A stretch of DNA of 64,000 bases from Streptomyces sp. NBC_00162. GTDB taxonomy: Bacteria > Actinomycetota > Actinomycetes > Streptomycetales > Streptomycetaceae. The notes under the pieces are model-generated. The model was given only the letters and a program-made list of their open reading frames with translations. It searched no databases and was not told where the DNA came from. Shown piece by piece: positions 57,933 to 64,000 of this stretch (position 1 is its first letter; each line of letters starts with the position of its first letter). A program made the position numbers and the translations under genes. The stretch lies in contig NZ_CP102509.1 of NCBI RefSeq assembly GCF_024611995.1, positions 2,542,001 to 2,606,000 on the forward strand, read 5' to 3'.

Positions 57933-60148
57933 TGAACGCGCACACCGGATTTCCCCTTCCGGACCTGACCACCTCCCTGCCCCGCGCGGCCTTCCGGTTC
58001 AGCCCGAAGGCCGCCGAGGACGCCGCCGCAGTCATCGAGGCCGGACCCGCCGGCATCTTCCGGCAACTCCTCGACGACCAGGAGAGCGAGACGACTCGCC
58101 TCGTCGCCCGCCGGACCCTGCACGCCTTCCTGCCCGCGGCCGAGGACGAGGCCCCTGCGGACGCCGACGCGATCGCCGCCCGCGTCCGGCGGGCCCGCAC
58201 CGCCATCGAACCGGCCCTCGCCGGCCTGCGCGAGCGCGGCCCGCAGACGTACGGCCTCGTCCTGCGCCAGCGCGCACCCCTCATGCTGCTCGCCGGCTGC
58301 TGGCTGGACGATGTCTCGCAGACCGCCACCCAACCGTCGGTCATCGTCAACCGGCTCTTCGGCCAGCACTTCTTCTTGCAGGGCGAGGGCACCCCCGAGC
58401 GCGGGCTGCTCGCCCGGCGGCGGCGGGCGCTCGCCGAGCTCGAGGTGCACCTGCCCGGGATCGAGACCGCGGACTTCCTGAAGGAGACCGAGGCGCGCCC
58501 GCTGACCGCGCTGCACGCCTCCTTCTACCTCGCGCTCTCCCGGCTGCCCGCGTCGTTCCTGCCCGAAGTGGTGGGCGTGCACTACGCCGTGAACGCCCTG
58601 GGCGTCGACGATCTGCTGCTGGGTACGGACACTCCCTTCCTGGCCGAGGCCGAGGCCCGTACGCTCCTCGCCGAATACCTCAGGCTGACCGAGAGCTCGC
58701 CGACCGGCGCACGGGACCGGGAGCGGATGACCGCCTCGATCGAGCTGGTGCTGCGCCTGGAGCAGGAACACACCGCACTCCTCGGCGAGCTGGCCGACTG
58801 GCACGACGGACTGTCCCTGGATGCCAAGGTCGGGCGGATCGTGGCCCGGCACGCGCCGTACGCGGGCCGCCAGCATCGCAGTGTCCGTCTCGGCGACCGG
58901 AAGCTGTCGGAGTGGCTCGACGACGAGAACATGGATCTGGCGGCCTTCGTCGGCCAGTTCCGCGAGGCCAGGCAGATGAAGCCCGCCCGCGAGGGCGTGT
59001 GCCGGTTCCTGCGGTCCATCAAGTTCGGCGGGCCGATGTTCGGCATCTTCGACGAGCACGAGGCGGCCGTGTTCACCCAGTGGGCGCAGGCCATCGCGGC
59101 GGGTGAGCCGGCGGACCTCGACTTCCGGCCGAACACCGCCGGCGACGGCCAGGCCCTGGCCTGGACCGAGGCGCTGCGCGACAGCGACCCGGACGACACG
59201 GTCCTCGCCGAGGCCCCGGCCGGCCTGGACGACCGGCAGCTGTTCCACCGCGTGGTCAACATCGAGCAGTTCCCCCACATCCTGGGGACCGCCCGGGACC
59301 GGGCCGAAGCCAACCTCGCCGACGCGGAACTGCTGTTCACCCATGGATCGGGCGGCACCCTCACCGATGCCGAGTACTTCGACTACACGCCCGAGGCGCT
59401 GATGGCGCGCGTCGACGCGATCTACTGGGACAAGCTGGTGGACCCGTACCAGCCCCTCACCGAGATCCCCGACCGGGACACCGTGATCTTCGAGCAGAGC
59501 ACCTTCGCCCTCGGCAGCCTGATCGACGGCACCTGGGCCCAGCGCATCGGCAACCTCGGCCGCAACCACCGGCAGAGCGACCACATGCTGTTCTCCATCT
59601 ACGCCGACGAGATGGGCCGCGGCGACCTCGACAAGAACCACATCACGCTCATCCACCAGGTGCTGGCCAGCATGGACATCCACCTGCCGCACATCCGCCA
59701 GGACGAGTTCCTGGAGCAGGGCGATCTACCGGACGGGCTCTACGGGTTCTCCATCCACCAGGTGTGCCTGGCGCTCTTCCCCGACACCCTCTACAACGAG
59801 ATCCTCGGCTACAACCTGGGCATCGAGATGTTCGGGCTCGGAGCGATGCGGCTCCACGAGATACAGAAGCTGCGCCGCCACAACCTCGACGCGGGCTACG
59901 AGCAGGCACACCTGTCGATCGACAATTTCTCCGCCGGGCACGCCCGGCAGTCGGCCGACATCATCGTCTCCTACCTCGACGGCATCCGGCGCAACTCCGG
60001 TGAGGAGGCCGTCCAGCGGGAGTGGCGCCGCATCTGGCGCGGCTACGCCTCCTTCGCCTACTTCGTCGAGCACAAGCTGGTCGCTCAGGTCAGTGCCGGG
60101 CAACCGGCCGCCACTCCCGCCGAGGAAGATGCCGGCCTGCTCATCTGA
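57932..60148 (+). CDS. Large haem-oxygenase-like diiron protein (HDO superfamily)
   Basis: This 738-residue protein ends in a domain of the iron-containing redox enzyme family: YADEMGRGDLDKNH, YNEILGYNLGIEMFGLG and HLSIDNFSAGH (His660, Asp664, His670) supply the likely Glu/His/Asp iron ligands. Family members such as UndA, BesC and SznF perform N-oxygenation, C-C cleavage or desaturation. The N-terminal ~450 residues are additional, helical and unrecognised. It overlaps the KASIII stop by one base, so both act in one pathway. It is the most distinctive enzyme of the operon; the substrate is unknown. Confidence 0.82.
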   Translation: MNAHTGFPLPDLTTSLPRAAFRFSPKAAEDAAAVIEAGPAGIFRQLLDDQESETTRLVARRTLHAFLPAAEDEAPADADAIAARVRRARTAIEPALAGLRERGPQTYGLVLRQRAPLMLLAGCWLDDVSQTATQPSVIVNRLFGQHFFLQGEGTPERGLLARRRRALAELEVHLPGIETADFLKETEARPLTALHASFYLALSRLPASFLPEVVGVHYAVNALGVDDLLLGTDTPFLAEAEARTLLAEYLRLTESSPTGARDRERMTASIELVLRLEQEHTALLGELADWHDGLSLDAKVGRIVARHAPYAGRQHRSVRLGDRKLSEWLDDENMDLAAFVGQFREARQMKPAREGVCRFLRSIKFGGPMFGIFDEHEAAVFTQWAQAIAAGEPADLDFRPNTAGDGQALAWTEALRDSDPDDTVLAEAPAGLDDRQLFHRVVNIEQFPHILGTARDRAEANLADAELLFTHGSGGTLTDAEYFDYTPEALMARVDAIYWDKLVDPYQPLTEIPDRDTVIFEQSTFALGSLIDGTWAQRIGNLGRNHRQSDHMLFSIYADEMGRGDLDKNHITLIHQVLASMDIHLPHIRQDEFLEQGDLPDGLYGFSIHQVCLALFPDTLYNEILGYNLGIEMFGLGAMRLHEIQKLRRHNLDAGYEQAHLSIDNFSAGHARQSADIIVSYLDGIRRNSGEEAVQREWRRIWRGYASFAYFVEHKLVAQVSAGQPAATPAEEDAGLLI

Positions 60149-60205
60149 TGCCTGACGCCTGATGCCGTACCCGCCGATGTCCGCCCCCTCGCACGGAGAA
60201 CTGCC

Positions 60206-61414
60206 TTGGAACTCACCAGCGCCTTCGACCAGGAAGTCCTGGCCCTCCCCTTCTACGACGACGGGCACCGCCGCCTCGCGAACGCCATCGGCACCTGGTG
60301 CGACGGCCGCGCCCCCCTGTGGAAGGAGGTCCGCCGGCAGGACCCGGAGAAGGCCGGACGGCGTCTGGTACGGGAGCTCGGCGAGGACGGCTGGCTCTCC
60401 TTCCTGGACCCTCGGACCGCGCCCGGCGGCCTCCCCGGTGACTTTCGCAGCATCTGCCTGATGCGTGAAGCGCTCGCCTACGCCGAGGACCTGGCCGACT
60501 TCTCCTTCTCCATCCAGGCCCTCGCCGCCACGCCGATCATCCGGTACGGCAGCGAGGAGCAGAAGGAGAACTACCTGTCACGGATGGCCGAGGGTTCGCT
60601 GATCGGCGCGTTCGCGGTCTCCGAGCGCGAGGCGGGTTCGGACATCGCCTCGGTCGGACTGCAGGCCGAGCGCGACGAGGACGGCGGCTACGTCCTGAAC
60701 GGGCAGAAGGCGTGGATCGCCAACGCCGGGATCGCGGACGTGTACGTCGTCATCGCCCGCACCGGCGAGGGCCCCGGCCCGCTGGGGCTCACCGCGTTCC
60801 TCGTCCCTGCCGGCTCCCGCGGCCTACAGGTCCACGAACGCCTGGACGCGGTCGCCCCGCGCGCCTTCGCCCATCTCTCCTTCGAGAACTGCCGGGTGCC
60901 CCGGGAGGCTGTACTGGGCAAGCCGGGCAGGGGTTTCGTCATCGCCATGGACCTGCTGGAGCGGTTCCGGATGACGGTCGGCGCCGCGGCGCTCGGGTTC
61001 GCCCGCCGGGCCGCCGACACGGCGCTGGCCCACGCCCGCACCCGCCGGATCGGCAACGAGAAACTGGTCGACCTCCAGCTGACCAAGGCGTCCCTGGCCG
61101 AGATGGACGTCCGGCTCAACGCGGCCGCCCTGCTGGTGGCGCGGGCAGGCTGGGAGGCCGACCACGGCAGCAGGCGCTTCGCCCGGCATTCGAGCATCGC
61201 CAAGCTGTACGCCACCGAGGAAGCCCAGCACGTCGTCGACTCCGCCGTGCAGTTGCTCGGCGCGGCGGGTGTGGTCGCGGACAGCGTCACCGAGCGCCTG
61301 TACCGGCAGATCCGTTCCCTGCGGATATACGAGGGCACCTCGGAGGTCATGCGGCTGACGATCGCGGGCACCCTCGACGCCCGGCGCGCCGCGCTCCCCG
61401 CCCGCTATCTCTGA
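60206..61414 (+). CDS. Acyl-CoA dehydrogenase, biosynthetic-type
   Basis: This 402-residue FAD acyl-CoA/acyl-ACP dehydrogenase has FAVSEREAGSDIASVGLQA, QKAWIANAGIADVYVV and the C-terminal Glu loop LRIYEGTSEVMRLTIAGTL. The start is TTG with GGAG upstream, set by family similarity. It differs from the catabolic dehydrogenase at 3867 and lies within the thioesterase-KASIII-diiron operon, so it probably desaturates a carrier-bound acyl intermediate. ACADs can also oxidise carrier-bound amino acids, which would be relevant given the saccharopine-type genes downstream. Confidence 0.9.
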   Translation: MELTSAFDQEVLALPFYDDGHRRLANAIGTWCDGRAPLWKEVRRQDPEKAGRRLVRELGEDGWLSFLDPRTAPGGLPGDFRSICLMREALAYAEDLADFSFSIQALAATPIIRYGSEEQKENYLSRMAEGSLIGAFAVSEREAGSDIASVGLQAERDEDGGYVLNGQKAWIANAGIADVYVVIARTGEGPGPLGLTAFLVPAGSRGLQVHERLDAVAPRAFAHLSFENCRVPREAVLGKPGRGFVIAMDLLERFRMTVGAAALGFARRAADTALAHARTRRIGNEKLVDLQLTKASLAEMDVRLNAAALLVARAGWEADHGSRRFARHSSIAKLYATEEAQHVVDSAVQLLGAAGVVADSVTERLYRQIRSLRIYEGTSEVMRLTIAGTLDARRAALPARYL

Positions 61415-61491
61415 CGCACCCTTCCCTCAGCGACGCCACCTCCCCCACCCCAAGGCACCGACATGCCGAACACCCAGCAAGGAGCACACAG

Positions 61492-62637
61492 GTGACCAAC
61501 CCGATCGAAGCGGTCAGGCTGGCGGACCCGTACCCCGGCTACGCGGCGCTGGTGGCCGAGCGCCCCTTCGCCTTCGACCCGGCCCTGAACGCCTGGGTCG
61601 CGGCGGACGCTGCGGCCGTGCGTGCCGTGCTGGGCTCCGCCGCCCTGCGGGTCCGTCCGGTGGCCGAGCCGGTGCCCGCCGGAATCGTCGGCACCCCCGC
61701 CGGTGAGGTGTTCGGGGATCTGGTGCGGATGACCGACGGGGGCCTCCAGCAGCACCTGAAGGGTGTGGTCGTCGAGGCGCTGGGGACCGCCGACCCCGTG
61801 CACGCCGCCCGGCTGGCCGCCGATCAGACCCGGACATCTCTCGCGACGGGCGGCGAAGTCCCCTTCGAGGAGCTGATGTTCGCCGTCCCCGCACGGGTCG
61901 TGGCGGCCCTGTGCGGGCTCGACGCGGACGGCTCGGCGGAGGCCGCCCGGCTGATCGGCGATTTCGTCCAGTGCATCCCCGCCCTGGCCACCCCGGAGCA
62001 GCAGGCGGCGGCGGCGCTTGCCGCGGCCCGGCTCCAGGAGTTGCTCGGCCCCGGTCTCGAACACGCGGGGGCCGCCGGGAACGGGCTGCTCGCCGGGCTC
62101 GTACGGGCGGCACAGGAGGCCTCCTGGACCCGGACGGCTCCGCTGCTGGCCAACGCGGTCGGGTTCCTGTCCCAGACGTACGACGCCACGGCCGGGCTGA
62201 TCGGGAACACGCTGCTCGCGCTGGCCCGGGGTGAGGAGACCCCGAAGACCCCGGCCGCGTGGGAGCGGTTCGTACGGGAGGTGGCCCGGCACGACGCGCC
62301 GATCCAGAACACCCGCCGCTTCGCCGCCGAGCCGTTCCGGCACGGTGCTGCCGAGGTCGCGCCGGGCGAGCAGGTGCTGGTGCTGCTCGCCGCCGCCAAC
62401 CGGGACCCGGCGGTCAACCCCGATCCGCACGCCTTCCGGCCCGGCCGCGAGGCGCCGGTGGTCTTCACCTTCGGCGCCTCCGCCCACCAGTGTCCCGGAG
62501 GGAGCCTGGCGGTGGCGATAGCCGGGGCGGTCGTCGGGACGCTGCTGGACTCCGGGTTCGACCCGGCGCGGCTGTCGTCCGGGCCGGCCGAAGTGACGTA
62601 CCGGCGGCTGGCCAACGCCCGGATCCCGGTGCTGTAG
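61492..62637 (+). CDS. Cytochrome P450, atypical I-helix
   Basis: This 381-residue P450 has the heme loop FTFGASAHQCPGG with the thiolate Cys at about residue 334, and the ExxR motif in VREVARHD. The I-helix motif that is usually A-G-x-D/E-T-T reads Q-T-Y-D-A-T, so the oxygen-activating Thr is Ala, as in the known exception P450eryF. The start GTG at 61492 has AAGGAG upstream. It lies in the operon between an acyl-CoA dehydrogenase and saccharopine-dehydrogenase-like genes. It needs external redox partners; none is encoded here. Confidence 0.9.
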   Translation: MTNPIEAVRLADPYPGYAALVAERPFAFDPALNAWVAADAAAVRAVLGSAALRVRPVAEPVPAGIVGTPAGEVFGDLVRMTDGGLQQHLKGVVVEALGTADPVHAARLAADQTRTSLATGGEVPFEELMFAVPARVVAALCGLDADGSAEAARLIGDFVQCIPALATPEQQAAAALAAARLQELLGPGLEHAGAAGNGLLAGLVRAAQEASWTRTAPLLANAVGFLSQTYDATAGLIGNTLLALARGEETPKTPAAWERFVREVARHDAPIQNTRRFAAEPFRHGAAEVAPGEQVLVLLAAANRDPAVNPDPHAFRPGREAPVVFTFGASAHQCPGGSLAVAIAGAVVGTLLDSGFDPARLSSGPAEVTYRRLANARIPVL

Positions 62638-62748
62638 CGGCGCGATCCGCCCGGCTCAGTGAGCACACACAAGGCTACCGCCTGCCCATTTTCACCGAAC
62701 TTATCGCCGTAAGTCGGCAGTTCTTCTCATGAGGGAGAAAAGGCATCG

Positions 62749-63840
62749 ATGTCGAATAATCCGCACCTTTGGATGCGGGCGGAATCCCGGCCGAGCGAGC
62801 GCCGCGCGCCCCTCGTCCCCGAGGATGCCGCGCGCCTGGTGGCCCAGGGCGTCGAGATCACCGTGGAGGAGTCGGCGCAGCGCGCCTTCCCCCTCGACGA
62901 CTACCTCGCCGCAGGCTGCCACGCAGCCCCGGCGGGCAGCTGGACCGATGCGCCTGGCGGTGCCCACGTCCTGGGCCTCAAGGAGCTCCCTGACGGCCCC
63001 GCGGAACTGACCCACCGTCACATCTACTTCGGCCACGCCTACAAGGGACAGACCGGCGCGAGCGAGTTGCTCGCCCGGTTCACGGCGGGCGGCGGCTCGC
63101 TCCTCGACCTGGAGTACCTGACCGACGACACCGGCCGGCGGCTGGCGGCCTTCGGCTACTGGGCGGGCTACGTCGGAGCGGCGCTGGCCGTACTGCACCG
63201 GCGCGGGCGGCTGCGGACCCCGCTGACCCCGACCGGCCTTGACGCGCTGAACGCCCTGCTGAACGAGCCCGGTGAGAACGGGAGCGCGCTGGTGATCGGC
63301 GCCCTCGGCCGCAGCGGCCGCGGCGCGTGCGACGCCCTGGCCAAGGCCGGACTCACCCCCACCCGGTGGGACATCGCGGAGACGGCCACGCTGGACCGCG
63401 CGGCCCTGCTCGACCACGACATCCTCGTCAACACCGTCCTGATGAACCGGCCCACGCCGCCGTTCCTGACCCACGCGGACCTCGACGGCCCCCGGCGCCT
63501 CTCCGTGGTATCGGACGTCACCTGTGACGTGACCTCGGCGTGCAACGTCCTGCCGGTCTACACCGAACTCACCGACTGGGACCGGCCGGTACGCCGCCTG
63601 CGCGAAGGCGACCGGCCGGCCGACCTCATCGCCATCGACAATCTGCCCTCGCTGCTTCCGGTGGAGGCCAGCCGCGCCTTCTCGGCGGAGCTGTGGCCCC
63701 TCCTGGCGAACCTGGGCGGGACGGATCCGGTCTGGGCGCGCTGCCTGGGCGTGTTCGAGACCGCCGTCGCCGGGACCGGGACCTCGGACGACGACGACAG
63801 CCAGGCCCCTGAAGGCAAGGAGTACGCCGATGCCCGCTGA
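62749..63840 (+). CDS. Saccharopine dehydrogenase (NAD, lysine-forming)-like
   Basis: This 363-residue protein matches the LYS1/alanine dehydrogenase-type fold: MRAESRPSERRAPLVPEDAARLVAQGV, HIYFGHAYKGQTG, GGSLLDLEYLTDDTGRRLAAFGYWAGYVGAA, ALVIGALGRSGRGACDALAKAG and DVTCDVTSACN. LYS1 reversibly condenses lysine with 2-oxoglutarate to make saccharopine. Length fits LYS1. The next gene overlaps by 11 bases and encodes the second dehydrogenase type, so together they could turn lysine into 2-aminoadipate semialdehyde or act on a related amine/oxo-acid pair. Streptomyces do not normally need this route for lysine, so a biosynthetic role is likely. Confidence 0.87.
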   Translation: MSNNPHLWMRAESRPSERRAPLVPEDAARLVAQGVEITVEESAQRAFPLDDYLAAGCHAAPAGSWTDAPGGAHVLGLKELPDGPAELTHRHIYFGHAYKGQTGASELLARFTAGGGSLLDLEYLTDDTGRRLAAFGYWAGYVGAALAVLHRRGRLRTPLTPTGLDALNALLNEPGENGSALVIGALGRSGRGACDALAKAGLTPTRWDIAETATLDRAALLDHDILVNTVLMNRPTPPFLTHADLDGPRRLSVVSDVTCDVTSACNVLPVYTELTDWDRPVRRLREGDRPADLIAIDNLPSLLPVEASRAFSAELWPLLANLGGTDPVWARCLGVFETAVAGTGTSDDDDSQAPEGKEYADAR

Positions 63841-64000
63841 CCGGATATCGCCTGCCCCGGTGCCCGCGAGCGGCACCGTCCACTGGATAGGCACCGGCCT
63901 CTCGACCGGCCGCAGCGGCCTCGGGCTGCTGTGCGCACAGGCCGACCGGGTCGTGCTGTGGGACCGTACGGCCGAGCGCGCCGCCGACCGGCTCGCCGCC
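63830..64000 (+). CDS. Saccharopine dehydrogenase-like Rossmann protein, cut by window end
   Basis: Only the first 57 residues are in the window: MPADRISPAPVPASGTVHWIGTG followed by a Rossmann loop rich in Gly (GTGLSTGRSGLGLL) and VLWDRTAERAADRL, typical of saccharopine dehydrogenase (NADP, glutamate-forming) and related oxidoreductases. AAGGAG lies upstream, and the ATG overlaps the LYS1-like gene by 11 bases. The pairing suggests a consecutive reaction. Family assignment is tentative because of truncation. Confidence 0.6.
   Translation, partial: MPADRISPAPVPASGTVHWIGTGLSTGRSGLGLLCAQADRVVLWDRTAERAADRLAA

Overview
The window is high-GC, gene-dense DNA with GTG and TTG starts, many 4-base start/stop overlaps, and the regulator and enzyme families typical of Streptomyces or a close relative. 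Signs include a SepF-like protein, a DUF6099 protein, a DmdR/IdeR-type iron box, an actinobacterial Hen1-Pnkp RNA repair pair, methylmalonyl-CoA mutase with MeaB, and GC-rich dispersed repeats. I found no rRNA, tRNA, CRISPR array, transposase or phage gene. The window starts inside a peptidase gene and ends inside a saccharopine-dehydrogenase-like gene.

Positions 1-32,000 look like ordinary chromosome with catabolic and housekeeping modules. A LysR regulator is divergent from an SDR/tautomerase pair. A split aromatic-acid catabolic locus at 3.5-11.5 kb (RidA-like, acyl-CoA dehydrogenase, aryl-CoA ligase, PaaX-type regulator, FAD-monooxygenase/old-yellow-enzyme fusion, enoyl-CoA hydratase) fits the aerobic CoA-thioester route for 2-aminobenzoate, or salicylate. 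Next come ornithine carbamoyltransferase and arginine deiminase, Hen1-Pnkp RNA repair, homocysteine methyltransferase, an F420-type oxidoreductase, a MazG/ATPase pair, a SepF paralogue and an iron-box-preceded DUF2470 gene. A sulfonate-sulfur operon at 26.3-32.4 kb appears to be preceded by a Cys-containing leader peptide.

Positions 33,000-46,600 carry mutA-mutB-meaB, an asparaginase divergent from an Lrp/AsnC regulator, a secreted copper-radical oxidase, and an exporter-cyclase-carotenoid-oxygenase operon. A TetR regulator is likely to control that operon, since matching operators lie in front of both the regulator and the exporter.

Positions 46,800-64,000 are the most unusual part. A five-gene, start/stop-overlapping minus-strand operon encodes a PduX-like GHMP amino-acid kinase, an EamA transporter, a CysK-like PLP enzyme, a free-standing AlaX-type tRNA editing protein and a MalY-like PLP enzyme. 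It is divergent from a LysR regulator and a second EamA transporter. I infer synthesis, export and tRNA-level tolerance of a non-proteinogenic amino acid. After a terminator and a LuxR-type regulator, a plus-strand operon encodes a small secreted peptide, type II thioesterase, PEP-mutase/isocitrate-lyase-family enzyme, KASIII-like enzyme, a large haem-oxygenase-like diiron protein, acyl-CoA dehydrogenase, an atypical P450 and two saccharopine-dehydrogenase-like enzymes. I do not recognise this set as a known natural-product pathway, and it continues past the window edge.
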